64,000 nucleotides of DNA, from positions 62,001-126,000 of the forward strand of contig NZ_JAOPKC010000005.1 of NCBI RefSeq assembly GCF_025517535.1, in the 5' to 3' direction. Below, piece by piece: positions 41,824-50,880 of this stretch. Position numbers and translations under genes: made by a program. The notes beneath the pieces are model-generated. The model saw nothing but the letters and a program-made list of their open reading frames with translations. It was not told the DNA's origin and did not search any database. How positions within the stretch are numbered: the first letter of the stretch is position 1; every line of letters starts with the position of its first letter. This DNA comes from Halapricum hydrolyticum. GTDB lineage: Archaea > Halobacteriota > Halobacteria > Halobacteriales > Haloarculaceae.

Positions 41824-43086
41824 GTGGCTAACCTGCTGGAAGTCGGCCTGATGTTCGCCTCGATCGCGGCCGCCGGCTGGGTGGCCGATCGGATCGGCCA
41901 GTCGGTTATCCCCTTCTACATTGTGATTGGGATGGTCGCGAGTGAGTTCGTCGTCGGTCGAGTCGAGTTGCCGGGCGCAGTCGCCGGGCTCGACATCCGG
42001 TTCGAGAGTCTCTACGTCGCCGAGTCGGAGTTCGTCGAACTCGGCGCGGAGCTGGGGATTGTCTTCCTGCTGTTTTTCCTGGGACTGGAGTTCAACCTCG
42101 ATCGCCTGCTGGCCCGCCGCAATCAGATCGGCTCCGCCGGAACCATCGACTTCCTGATCAACTTCCCCGCCGGGTTCGCACTGGGGTGGCTCTTTTTCGG
42201 GTCGGCCCTGCCGGCGTTTCTCGTCGCAGGGATCGTCTACATCTCATCCTCCGCGATCATCACGAAGTCGCTGATCGATCTGGGCTGGATCGCCAACGAC
42301 GAGGCCGAACCGGTCCTCGGGACGCTCGTCTACGAGGACCTGCTGATCGCGGTCTACCTGGCCGTCGCTGCCGCGCTCGTGCTCGGCGGCGGCAGCCCGG
42401 GACAGGCCGCACAGTCGATCGCGATCGCGATCGCGTTTCTCCTCGTGCTGGTGCTCGTCGTCCAGTTCGGGACGCCGGCGTTCGAGCGACTGTTCGCGAC
42501 CGACACCCACGAGTTCGTAGTGCTCCGTGCCGTCGGGCTGGTCGTCCTGGTCGCGGGGACGGCACTCGCAGTGGGCGTCAGCGAGGCGGTCGCGGCGTTT
42601 TTCGTCGGGATGGCCGTCTCCGCGACCGGCCACGTCTCGCAGGTGGAGAACCTGCTCGAACCGCTCCGTGACGTCTTCGCCGCGGTGTTTTTCTTCTGGA
42701 TCGGGCTGGTGACCGATCCCCTGGCCGTCGCCGGAGCTGTGGGTCTGATCGCGGTCGCCGTCCTGGCGACGACGCCTACGAAACTCCTCAGTGGCTATCT
42801 GGGCGGGCGCGCGTTCGACCTTGGGCCGCGTCGCTCCGCCCGGACTGCCCTCGCGATGACTACGCGCGGGGAGTTCTCGCTCATCATCGCTACGCTCGCA
42901 GTGGCCGGCGGCACTGCCGGGACGATTCCGGACTCCGTCGCCGACCAGATCAGCGCGTTCGCCGTGGGATACGTGCTGGTCATGGCCGTCGTCGGGACGA
43001 CGCTCATGCAGTACTCCGGTCCCTTCGAATCAGCAGTCCAGAAGCGGTTCAGCGTGGCCGACGCAGCGACCGACGAGACGGCCTAA
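41824..43086 (+). CDS. CPA2-family cation:proton antiporter (Kef/KhtU type)
   Basis: A 420-residue polytopic protein with about 12 TM helices and no C-terminal TrkA-N domain. CPA2 features: FYIVIGMVASEFVVGRVELP, FLLFFLGLEFNLDRLLARRN, the unwound-helix region YISSSAIITKSLIDLGWIAN, EPVLGTLVYEDLLIAVYLAV with the conserved acidic ED, and the C-terminal TRGEFSLIIATLAVAGG. It likely exchanges K+ (or Na+) for H+ and is controlled by the upstream RCK_C protein. Start GTG 41824. Its stop overlaps the convergent gene's stop by 4 nt. Confidence 0.93.
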   Translation: MANLLEVGLMFASIAAAGWVADRIGQSVIPFYIVIGMVASEFVVGRVELPGAVAGLDIRFESLYVAESEFVELGAELGIVFLLFFLGLEFNLDRLLARRNQIGSAGTIDFLINFPAGFALGWLFFGSALPAFLVAGIVYISSSAIITKSLIDLGWIANDEAEPVLGTLVYEDLLIAVYLAVAAALVLGGGSPGQAAQSIAIAIAFLLVLVLVVQFGTPAFERLFATDTHEFVVLRAVGLVVLVAGTALAVGVSEAVAAFFVGMAVSATGHVSQVENLLEPLRDVFAAVFFFWIGLVTDPLAVAGAVGLIAVAVLATTPTKLLSGYLGGRAFDLGPRRSARTALAMTTRGEFSLIIATLAVAGGTAGTIPDSVADQISAFAVGYVLVMAVVGTTLMQYSGPFESAVQKRFSVADAATDETA

Positions 43087-43628
43087 CCCTCTCGATCGAA
43101 CGGTTCGGCACACCACGGACAGAAGTCCAGTTCCGGGTCGTCGACGTCGCGGCCACAGGACGGACAGCGGCGCGGTGCGGCCACCTCGGCCGGTTCGGTC
43201 GCCTGGTCGCCGTCTGACTGCCCCGCCATCTGCAATTCGTCCGGCAGGTCGAGGCCCTCCGGGAGTCTCGTTCCCTGTCTGTCGCCGGTCGAGACCGTCG
43301 CCCGCTGTCGGCGCGACTGTCTCGCGTTCAGTCGTCGGGCCAGCACGTACGCATCGCCCATACAGAGGACGGTCAGCGCCAGCATCGCGACCATCCCGTA
43401 GGTCGGCACCGCCTGACTCGCCTCTATGATCGCCGAGACGCTCAGCGTCTCCGGGGTCGCGTCCGCCGGGACGAACACGTATGACGCCGCGAAGACGAGC
43501 GCGAGCCACAGCAGGGCGCGAAACCACTCCCGGAGATACAGATGCCCGATCCCCGGATACAGAAGCGAGAGGACGGCCGCGAGCCAGGGCCGCTTTCGTG
43601 ATCGTGCCACGGATACACTGTAGTTCAA
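43083..43628 (-). CDS. TM2-like membrane protein with C-terminal zinc ribbon
   Basis: A 181-residue protein. Residues 13-32 (RPWLAAVLSLLYPGIGHLYL) resemble the first segment of TM2/PspC-like proteins, with further TM helices at about 37-55 and 77-95. The C-terminus has a rubredoxin-like knuckle pair CPSCGRDVDD...FCPWCAEPF that should bind Zn2+. The ATG overlaps the aroD stop by 4 nt, so the two are cotranscribed. The function is unknown; similar proteins are common in haloarchaea. Confidence 0.85.
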   Translation of the reverse strand: MNYSVSVARSRKRPWLAAVLSLLYPGIGHLYLREWFRALLWLALVFAASYVFVPADATPETLSVSAIIEASQAVPTYGMVAMLALTVLCMGDAYVLARRLNARQSRRQRATVSTGDRQGTRLPEGLDLPDELQMAGQSDGDQATEPAEVAAPRRCPSCGRDVDDPELDFCPWCAEPFDREG

Positions 43629-44329
43629 CGCCCAGGAGTGTTAACACTGTTTCCTTCGCCGGCGAGCGTCTCGACCAGCCCCCGGAGCGTCGCCAGGTCG
43701 TACTGCCCCGGCGCGGTCGCCTCGGCCGGATCGACCGGCGCGTAGCCGATCCGCGAGCCGTACAGCGGCGCGACCGCCCGGGAATGCCGTCCCGGCTCGC
43801 CCATCGCCATCGTCGCGACGCGGTCCCCCTCGGCCGTCGCGGCCCGCGTCGCGACCAGCAAGTCGAGTACGTCGGCACGCGCCTGTGCGGTCACGGCGAG
43901 CTTGCCGACGTCGCCGTATCCACAGGCCTCACGAAGCGTCTCCTGGAGGTCGGTCATGCCTGGCGTGTCCTCGAAGTCGTGGCTCGACACCACCACGTCC
44001 GCACCGTGCTCGCGGGCGTGCTCGACCACGCGCTGGCCGTCCCCCGAGCGCATCGTTTCGAGTTCGACGTCGACCGCCTCGACGGCGTCGTGTTCGACAG
44101 CCGCTGCGAGCGCGTCCAGTCGATTCCGGTCGTCGGACGCTTCGCCGCCCTCCCAGGCGGCCCGGTTGGTCGCCAGGATCGGGAGATCGCCGTCGTAGCT
44201 CGCCAGCGCGTCGAGCGGAGCGTCGGCCAGATCCATCCGGAACTCGAGGCAGTCGGCGTGCTCGCGTGCGTCGGACTCGTCGGCGAGATCCGCCGTCGAG
44301 GCCGCCAGCACGAACGAATCGAAGTCCAT
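43625..44329 (-). CDS. aroD: 3-dehydroquinate dehydratase, type I
   Basis: A 234-residue Schiff-base dehydratase converting 3-dehydroquinate to 3-dehydroshikimate. The catalytic His is in VVVSSHDFEDTPG and the Lys in YGDVGKLAVTAQ; ELETMRSGDG-type and MAMGEPGRHSRAVAPLYGSR segments complete the barrel active site. It acts directly after the DHQ synthase II encoded 2.4 kb upstream. Its last bases overlap the start of the TM2/zinc-ribbon gene. Confidence 0.95.
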   Translation of the reverse strand: MDFDSFVLAASTADLADESDAREHADCLEFRMDLADAPLDALASYDGDLPILATNRAAWEGGEASDDRNRLDALAAAVEHDAVEAVDVELETMRSGDGQRVVEHAREHGADVVVSSHDFEDTPGMTDLQETLREACGYGDVGKLAVTAQARADVLDLLVATRAATAEGDRVATMAMGEPGRHSRAVAPLYGSRIGYAPVDPAEATAPGQYDLATLRGLVETLAGEGNSVNTPGR

Positions 44330-44424
44330 GGGGTCGCTTGGAGAACGATCGCCAAAAGTCCCGCGTCCCGAGGACGCTCCGACCCGGGGAACTATGCCGA
44401 CGGCCGACGAACCGGCGTCAGTCG

Positions 44425-45738
44425 ATGACCGACCGCTGGCTGTATCCGTGGGGACTCGGATCCGTCGCCTTCGGCGGTGCCTCGCTTCTGGTGCCGCTGT
44501 ATGCCGTCCAACTCGGCGCGTCGGCGTTCCAGCTCGGCCTGCTGGCGTCTGCCGCCGCGGTCGCGGGCGCGCCCGGTGCGATCGTTTTTGGCCGACTCGC
44601 CGATCACGTTTCGTTCCGTCGACCGCTCGTGATCGGGACGCTGGCGACCGTGGCCGCGTGTCTCGCCGTGATCCCGTTTGTCTCTGCGGTCACGGTTGTC
44701 ATCGCCGCAAACGCCGTGCTCTGGCTGGTCATCGCGGCAGTCGCACCAGTCGTGACGATGATCGTCGTCGACGCCGCGCCGGAATCTACCTGGGCCGAGC
44801 GTATCGGCCGACTCAACACGTTCCAGGGGTACGGGTGGGCTGGCGGGCTACTGATCGGGGCCGTCTGGCCGCTTGCAGTCGGTCGGTTCGTCGGCGCCGG
44901 GACGGCCACTCGAACGCTGTTCTGGGCGTTCGCTGCCTGCGGTGTGTTCAGTGCTGCGGGGACAGCCTGGGCGCTTCCGAAGCCGGACGAGCACGTCACG
45001 AACCCGCGCCGGCTCCGACGGATCAGTCGTATACTCGCCACGTCCTCCCGGAGTATCCGGGGGACGACCGTCGTCTTTTCGCCGAATCGCATCTACTGGT
45101 CGACGCGCGCGCTCCGCCCGGGACAACTCCGCGGGCGGGCCAACCCCGCCCTGGTGACCTACCTCGTGGCCGTCTGTCTGTTTCTGTCGGGCTCGGCGGC
45201 GTTCTGGGCACCGCTTCCCCTCGCGCTCACGGACGCCGGAATCGGCTCTGGCACCGTCTTCGCGCTCTACTTGCTCGCGAGTCTCGGTTCGGCAGCGCTG
45301 TACGGACCCGCCGGCCGGCTCGCGTCTCGATACGACCTCCGCCGGCTCCAGGCGGGTGCGCTCGCCGTTCGGGGGATCTCGTTGCCGGTCGTCGCACTGG
45401 CGGCCGGTATCGGTGCCGTCTCGCTCCGATTCGGCTTCGTTGGCCTCTGGCTTTTGATCGTCGGCGCTACCTGGGGCGTCATGGCCGTCGTCGGGACGGC
45501 GATCGTGACGCGCCTCGCACCGCCGGGAATTCGGGGCGAGGTACTCGGTATCCACGCCGCCCTCGGGGCCGCCGCGGGCGGCGTCGGCGGGATCCTCGGC
45601 GGCTGGGTCGCGACGATCGGCTATCTCGCCGCCTTCGCGCTCGCTGGCGCGCTCGTGCTGCTCGGCGCGGCGCTGGTGATCTCGCTGCGGATCGTCTCGG
45701 GTCACTCGCTCTCAGAAGAGAGCCCCTCCCGGCCCTGA
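44425..45738 (+). CDS. MFS transporter
   Basis: A 437-residue polytopic protein with 12 predicted hydrophobic segments in two bundles of six. Loop 2-3 motif GRLADHVSFRRPLVIGT fits the MFS A-motif (GxLaDrxGrr). A cytosolic loop of about 55 residues (around 190-245, RRLRRISRILATSSRSI) separates the halves, and the second half has PAGRLASRYDLRRLQAG and GIRGEVLGIHAALGAAAGG. Such transporters of the drug/sugar type are common; the substrate is unknown. ATG 44425 is chosen because the family starts at the first helix, WLYPWGLGSVAFGG. Confidence 0.88.
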   Translation: MTDRWLYPWGLGSVAFGGASLLVPLYAVQLGASAFQLGLLASAAAVAGAPGAIVFGRLADHVSFRRPLVIGTLATVAACLAVIPFVSAVTVVIAANAVLWLVIAAVAPVVTMIVVDAAPESTWAERIGRLNTFQGYGWAGGLLIGAVWPLAVGRFVGAGTATRTLFWAFAACGVFSAAGTAWALPKPDEHVTNPRRLRRISRILATSSRSIRGTTVVFSPNRIYWSTRALRPGQLRGRANPALVTYLVAVCLFLSGSAAFWAPLPLALTDAGIGSGTVFALYLLASLGSAALYGPAGRLASRYDLRRLQAGALAVRGISLPVVALAAGIGAVSLRFGFVGLWLLIVGATWGVMAVVGTAIVTRLAPPGIRGEVLGIHAALGAAAGGVGGILGGWVATIGYLAAFALAGALVLLGAALVISLRIVSGHSLSEESPSRP

Positions 45739-45746
45739 TCGACTGG

Positions 45747-46697
45747 CTACGATCGCGTGAGCTGTTCGGTCAGCGCCGGGACGACCTCGAAAAGATCGTC
45801 GACGACGCCGTAATCGGCGACCTCGAAGATCGGTGCGTTCGGATCGTCATTGATCGCGATGAACGTCTCCGCGCGCACGCCAGAGACGTGCTGGACCGTC
45901 CCGGAGATCCCGACGGCGATGTACAGCTCCGGGGAGACAGTCTTGCCGCTCTGGCCGACCTGCCGATCGGCGGGTAGCCACCCGTTGTCGATGACCGGCC
46001 GCGAGGCCGCGAGCGTCGCGTCCAGCGCATCGGCGAGGTCGCGGACGATCTCGAGGTTGTCTTCGGACTCGATGCCGCGACCGACAGCGACCAGCACGTC
46101 GGCCTCGGCGATGTCGACCTCGCCGCCGATCTCCTGGAATCCGGTCACCGTCGAGCGGACGGCTGACTCGTCGATCCTGGCGTCGAAGGCCGATATTTCG
46201 GCGTCGCCGGTCCCGCCGGCTCGCGGCCACGATCCGGGGCGGATCGTCACGGCTGCCTGTTGTGTGTCGATGTCGAGTGTCGTTTCGACTTTCCCTCCGT
46301 ACAGTTCGCGCGTGACCGTCAGGTGCTCGTCGTAGGAGAGCTCAGTCGCGTCGGTCACGATCGGGATGTCGAGCCGTTCGGCGACTGCCGGGAGGTAATC
46401 CAGTCCGTTGACCGTGTTCGGGGCGAGCACCACCGTTGGTTCCACCGCCTCGACGAGCTGGGTGACGGCCTGCGTGTAGACGTCGTGGTTGAACTCCTCG
46501 CCGTAGGCGACTGTGTGCACGACGTCGACGTCCTCGCGGTTCAGCCGTTCGGTGTAACGCTCGATGTCGCCGCTAACGACGCCGACGTGCAGTCCCCCAT
46601 CGGTGGCGTCGGCGAGTTTGCGACTTGCCGCGAGCAGTTCCAGACTCACCTCACGCAACTCCCCGCGGCGGTGTTCGGCGATCGCCAGCACCGTCAT
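45747..46697 (-). CDS. etfA: Electron transfer flavoprotein alpha subunit
   Basis: A 316-residue ETF alpha protein. The C-terminal FAD domain carries VLVAVGRGIESEDNLEIVRD, SRPVIDNGWLPADRQVGQSG, KTVSPELYIAVGISGTVQH and AINDDPNAPIFEVADYGVV, which form the FAD-binding site. ETF takes electrons from acyl-CoA or other dehydrogenases and passes them to quinone. The start overlaps the etfB stop by 4 nt, so the two subunits are coupled. In this window menaquinone synthesis genes supply the likely acceptor type. Confidence 0.95.
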   Translation of the reverse strand: MTVLAIAEHRRGELREVSLELLAASRKLADATDGGLHVGVVSGDIERYTERLNREDVDVVHTVAYGEEFNHDVYTQAVTQLVEAVEPTVVLAPNTVNGLDYLPAVAERLDIPIVTDATELSYDEHLTVTRELYGGKVETTLDIDTQQAAVTIRPGSWPRAGGTGDAEISAFDARIDESAVRSTVTGFQEIGGEVDIAEADVLVAVGRGIESEDNLEIVRDLADALDATLAASRPVIDNGWLPADRQVGQSGKTVSPELYIAVGISGTVQHVSGVRAETFIAINDDPNAPIFEVADYGVVDDLFEVVPALTEQLTRS

Positions 46698-47473
46698 CGT
46701 ATCACCCCCGTCTCCTCGATGACGGCTGCGAGTTCGGTGGCCGTCTCTTCGGGGCTGCCCTCGTAGATCGTCGCCTCCCCTTCGCTTTCCGGCTCGTAGA
46801 GGTCGGTCTGTTCGATCGGCGACGCAATCGCGTCTACATCGAGATCCAGATCGGCGAGCGACCGGGTATCGATCTCAGCCTGCTGGGCCCGCGTGATGTC
46901 GCGCAGGCTGGCATGCCGTGGCTGGTTGATCCCGGTCTGAATCGACAGCACGGCCGGCCGCTCGACGTCAGTCAGTTCTTCGAGATTCCCCTCCAGTTCG
47001 CGATGGACGTGTGCGACCTCATCGATCTGGAGATCGTTGACGACGGTGCCCCACGCCCACCCGAGCGTCGACGCGAGCGCGACCGGCGTCGCACCGAAGA
47101 CGTCGTCTCCGGACTGGACGCCCGTGAACACGAGATCCGGCTGCTCCGCGTCGACGACTGCCCCGAGAACGGTCGCTTTCGTCAGGGGATCGAGGATGTC
47201 CAGCGCCGCCAGTTCCTCGTCCCAGACTCGGATCGCGCGATCCGCGCCTTTCGCCAGTGCCTGCCTGACCGTCCCCTCGACACCCTCGGGACCGATCGTG
47301 GCCGTGACGACTTCCCCGCCCCCGTCTTCGGCAATCTGAACGGCTTCTTCGAGCGCGTAGGCGTCCCACTCGTTGAGGTCCGTCGAGAGGTATCGACTGT
47401 CGATCTCGAGCCCGTCGATCTCGAATACGGTATCGACCGACTCCGTCTCCGTAATCGTGACGAGGATCTTCAT
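46694..47473 (-). CDS. etfB: Electron transfer flavoprotein beta subunit
   Basis: A 259-residue ETF beta protein: MKILVTITETESVDTVFEID, NEWDAYALEEAVQIAEDGGG, TIGPEGVEGTVRQALAKGAD and FTGVQSGDDVFGATPVALAS (the AMP-binding strand region). It forms a heterodimer with EtfA. It is first in the operon; a TATA-like GTTTACC on the minus strand lies 25-33 nt before the ATG. Confidence 0.95.
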   Translation of the reverse strand: MKILVTITETESVDTVFEIDGLEIDSRYLSTDLNEWDAYALEEAVQIAEDGGGEVVTATIGPEGVEGTVRQALAKGADRAIRVWDEELAALDILDPLTKATVLGAVVDAEQPDLVFTGVQSGDDVFGATPVALASTLGWAWGTVVNDLQIDEVAHVHRELEGNLEELTDVERPAVLSIQTGINQPRHASLRDITRAQQAEIDTRSLADLDLDVDAIASPIEQTDLYEPESEGEATIYEGSPEETATELAAVIEETGVIR

Positions 47474-47563
47474 CGGGCGTGGGTGACGGCTGGAAGAGGG
47501 TAAACGTTTCCGACAGTGCGCCCGGGTGCCGGAGCTGCTGGTGACTCTGACGGCGGCTACGAG

Positions 47564-48853
47564 CTATTGATCGGGCTCTTCGTCTGGGAACGAGATGAGG
47601 TTTTCACGGCCGATACGGAGTTTTTCGACCAGACCCTCTTCGGCCATCGAGGAGAGCAGCTGTGAGACTTTTGCGCTCGACCAGCCTGTCTCCTCGACGA
47701 TGCGTGCCTGTTTCATCCGTCCACCGTTTTCGGTCAGCAACCGCTCGACGCGCTCTTCGTCGCTCAACAGTTCCTCGTCGATCTCGTCCTGTTCGTCGGT
47801 CTCCTCGCCTTCGGTCGCCGCTTGCTCGCCTGCGACCATCGCTTCACGACCGCTTTCGGCCGTCTCTTCGCTGCCTTCGCTCGTCGCTTCTCGCTCGCCT
47901 TCGACCGCCGATGCTCGATCGCCGATTTCACTCTCGTCTGTCGGAGCTGTGGCGTCAGTTCGTGACGTTCCGGCTGCTGCCGACGCACTCGAGCTGGAAC
48001 CGGCTGTCGGCTGCTGTCCGGGTAACTTCCCGACGCGAGCCGCGTACCCGAGCACCACAAGGATACTGAGCAGTGCGATGACGCCGACGAGCAGCCCGAC
48101 CAGCCCGTCCGTCCGCTCGGCCAGGGGCGTCGTCGCGTTCCCCGGTTCGGTCGTCGGTGGGGCCGTCGAGATGGGATCGAAGACGGCGTACGGACGATTC
48201 GGGCCGAACGTGTGTGGACCCTCCCAGCGGAGCTGTCGGTTCTGGACGTTCGTGCTGGCACTGTAGAACTGATAGCTCGGCGGGCGCGTGATGATCAGCG
48301 TCTCCTGTTCGGAGAGGCCGGGAAACCAGCGTGGCTCCGTCTGAAAGGCGTCGTCGACGTGGATCCGACCGCTCTCCTCGTGACTGAAGTTCGTCCACGT
48401 GAACGACAGCAGCAGCGCGCCGCCGTCAGTACCGGTCCGCGTATCGCGACTCACGTCGGAGATATCCATCTGACGGCCGGTCGTCTCGGCGACGAGCTCG
48501 CTCGCTCCCTCGAACGCGGCGACCGTCTGTCCGGAGTACTCTCCCTCGATGAACCGTTCCGCGACCGCCTCGAACCCTTCCCGATGCGAGTCGTTCTCGA
48601 AGCGGAAGGTCCGGTTGATCGTCCACCGTGCGTCGCCGTCAGACTGGACGTCGATTCGATACGTCGTCTCGATCTCGAACGACGAGTCCGGGAGGACGGA
48701 TGCCCGGGCGTCGACAGTGTGGGAGTGAGACCCGACTGTGGACGGCTGATCCGGCAGTGTCCCGGTCGAGAGGGCATGCAGGGGTGCCACGCCGGCCACG
48801 AGGAGGACGCCAGCCAGCGCGACGGCGAAGGTAGCGCGGGACCACGCGGGCAT
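47564..48853 (-). CDS. Envelope protein with C-terminal winged-helix domain
   Basis: A 429-residue protein. It has a signal peptide (about 1-28), an extracellular beta-rich domain (about 40-235, with SFEIETTYRIDVQSDGDARW), one TM segment (about 240-262: GLLVGVIALLSILVVLG), a Glu/Ser/Ala-rich linker, and a cytosolic winged helix at the C-terminus (RVERLLTENGGRMKQARIVE, GWSSAKVSQLLSSMAEEGLV, EKLRIGRENLI). This layout is known from haloarchaeal membrane-bound regulators; the signal and target are unknown. The wHTH suggests direct linking of an outside signal to DNA binding. It is divergent from the next secreted-protein gene. Confidence 0.85.
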   Translation of the reverse strand: MPAWSRATFAVALAGVLLVAGVAPLHALSTGTLPDQPSTVGSHSHTVDARASVLPDSSFEIETTYRIDVQSDGDARWTINRTFRFENDSHREGFEAVAERFIEGEYSGQTVAAFEGASELVAETTGRQMDISDVSRDTRTGTDGGALLLSFTWTNFSHEESGRIHVDDAFQTEPRWFPGLSEQETLIITRPPSYQFYSASTNVQNRQLRWEGPHTFGPNRPYAVFDPISTAPPTTEPGNATTPLAERTDGLVGLLVGVIALLSILVVLGYAARVGKLPGQQPTAGSSSSASAAAGTSRTDATAPTDESEIGDRASAVEGEREATSEGSEETAESGREAMVAGEQAATEGEETDEQDEIDEELLSDEERVERLLTENGGRMKQARIVEETGWSSAKVSQLLSSMAEEGLVEKLRIGRENLISFPDEEPDQ

Positions 48854-49083
48854 TGTGTACTGGGGGATGCTTCCCGCTGGCGGAAAACCCTTTCTATCAG
48901 GAAACTACGGGGTAGCGTCGTTCATCCGGCGGTATAGGTCGCGAATACCTGATTTCCTGAGCGGGCCTCTCCCTGCTGGCTGTCCGTTTGTGACGATGTC
49001 CGGTCAGCTCCCGAAATCCGTTCGAAACCCCTCCGCTAGTAGATGGCTTTTTGCCCACACCCTCCGTACGCCCCGACAGACAG

Positions 49084-50346
49084 ATGTCATCGCCCGTTGC
49101 TGGCCGCACAGCCCTCCTCGCCGTCGTGCTTCTTCTGGCCGGTGTCACCGCCGGCCTCGCTGGTTCCGCCAGTGGGCCCGCGGCGGACACGGGAGATTCC
49201 CGGACCTTGCAGGCGTCTCTGGGGCAGGCGAACGGAACGACGAACTACCTGCAGGTGCCCGACGAAGACCTCCAGCGGACGGGTCTCTATCGGGCGTCCG
49301 TCGACGTGACTGCCGCGACCCGGATCGACGGCGACCGGCTCGCACTCGAGCACGCGTTCGAATCGTTCCGGACGCGCTTTGAAAGAGCCGACACGGAGGC
49401 CGAGCGGACCGCTGCGGTCCGCGAACTCACTGAAACGTTAGACGACCACACGGCGACGCTCCGCCAGCGTCAGGAGCGCGCGATCGATCGATACAACGCC
49501 GGGGATCTCGGACCGAACGAGTTCATCGTGGTGCTGACCCGGGTCGACGCGACCGCCGAGGAGGTCCAGGACACCGCCGGGTCGGTTATTACCCTCGACG
49601 AGACGACGCTCGATTACACGCTCCCGCCCGAGTACGAAACGCAACTGCGCAACTACGAGGCGGACGTCCTCACCAGCAGGGGATTGATTCGCGAAGTCGA
49701 GTTCAGGCCCGCGATCGCCGGTAGCGGTCCGTCGCGACTCGTCTACGTCGAAACCGGGTCCGAGAGTGTCGTCGTCACGACCATCGTCAACGATCGATAC
49801 GTCCGGGAAGGGTTCGACACCCGTGCGCTCGATCCTGACGGGACGCCGCAACTTCGGACGTTCCTCGACGCGCTCAATCGGGCTGAAGTGCTGTACCCGT
49901 GGGCGATGGCGCCGTCGTCACAGAAACAACCTCCGCGGGTCGAGACGCTCCGGAACGCGTCGATTTTCAGCGTCGACGTGTCGCACGTGCAGGGCGAACT
50001 GAGCCTGTATCTCGACGCGTCGACGACTGACGTGTTCAAAGAACAGCAGATACGTGATCTCACGACTGTGACACCCCCCAGAACGTATACGAACGGCTCC
50101 GGTGAGTTCGAACTGACAGTCAACGCGACCCACGACACCGGTCCGCTCGAAGTATCGATCGTCAGACGAACGACAGGCGGGGGTGCCAACGCCTCGGTCT
50201 CGATCGACGGCACGTCCGTCGGGACGACCGGCCCGGACGGTCGCCTGTGGACGCTCGACACCCGGGGCACGACGTCGGTTCGGGTCACGACTGCGAACAA
50301 TGCCACGTTCACCATCGAGGTTCCTCCCGGCGAAGGCTCCCGGTAG
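49084..50346 (+). CDS. Secreted haloarchaeal surface protein of unknown function
   Basis: A 420-residue exported protein. Residues 1-28 form a signal peptide (RTALLAVVLLLAGVTAGLAG). A coiled-coil-like helical region follows (about 80-165: HAFESFRTRFERADTEAERT, TLRQRQERAIDRYNAGDLG), then beta-rich domains. The C-terminus resembles an Ig-like or carboxypeptidase-regulatory-like fold (GPLEVSIVRRTTGGGANASV). No membrane anchor is seen at the C-terminus. Haloarchaea have conserved proteins of this type. It is followed by a pilin-like gene after 72 nt. Confidence 0.8.
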   Translation: MSSPVAGRTALLAVVLLLAGVTAGLAGSASGPAADTGDSRTLQASLGQANGTTNYLQVPDEDLQRTGLYRASVDVTAATRIDGDRLALEHAFESFRTRFERADTEAERTAAVRELTETLDDHTATLRQRQERAIDRYNAGDLGPNEFIVVLTRVDATAEEVQDTAGSVITLDETTLDYTLPPEYETQLRNYEADVLTSRGLIREVEFRPAIAGSGPSRLVYVETGSESVVVTTIVNDRYVREGFDTRALDPDGTPQLRTFLDALNRAEVLYPWAMAPSSQKQPPRVETLRNASIFSVDVSHVQGELSLYLDASTTDVFKEQQIRDLTTVTPPRTYTNGSGEFELTVNATHDTGPLEVSIVRRTTGGGANASVSIDGTSVGTTGPDGRLWTLDTRGTTSVRVTTANNATFTIEVPPGEGSR

Positions 50347-50418
50347 CTGTCCGCAGCCGCGACGACCCGCGAGGAATACGTCCCCACATTCAAGTACGAT
50401 ACCGGCCCACCGGAGGGC

Positions 50419-50880
50419 GTGACACGCGCGCTCACGCCGGTCGTCGGTGTCGCGCTGCTCGTGGTCGTGACCGTCGCCCTGGCCGGGCTGGCGGGGGCAG
50501 TCGTCCTCGGATCCGAGCCTGCCGAGTCGACGCCACAGGCGCGACTCTCGGTCAGCGCCGACGCCGGAGCCGACCGGATCGCCGTCACTCACGAAGGCGG
50601 AGCGACGCTCTCGACGGAGGCGCTGACCGTCCGAATCGAGATCGACGGGCAGCCGCTCACCCACCAGCCGCCAGTGCCGTTTTTCGCCGCACGTGGGTTC
50701 GTCAGTGGTCCGACCGGCCCGTTCAATCCGGCCGCCGGGGAGACGTGGACGGCCGGCGAGACCGCGACGCTAGAACTCGCCAGCACCAACGCGCCGCTGA
50801 TCGATCCCGGCTCGACGGTCGCCGTGACGGTCGCGACCGACCGCGGCGTGACCGCGCGTCTGGAAACGAGCGCGTCCTGA
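50419..50880 (+). CDS. Type IV pilin-like protein (archaeal pilin N-terminal domain)
   Basis: A 153-residue protein with the N-terminal VTRALTPVVGVALLVVVTVA, a short basic leader followed by the TPVVG-type hydrophobic helix used as the prepilin/archaeal pilin signature. The remainder is beta-rich. Such proteins are processed by a prepilin peptidase and form surface filaments or anchor domains. GTG 50419 gives the correct short leader. It follows the secreted-protein gene and may be in one operon. No pilus assembly genes are in this window. Confidence 0.82.
   Translation: MTRALTPVVGVALLVVVTVALAGLAGAVVLGSEPAESTPQARLSVSADAGADRIAVTHEGGATLSTEALTVRIEIDGQPLTHQPPVPFFAARGFVSGPTGPFNPAAGETWTAGETATLELASTNAPLIDPGSTVAVTVATDRGVTARLETSAS

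Noticed and set aside
48897..48960. 8-bp inverted repeat tcaggaaa/tttcctga in the 48854-49083 intergenic region
   Set aside because: Short stems with a 48-nt loop between divergent promoters; no further support for an operator or terminator.
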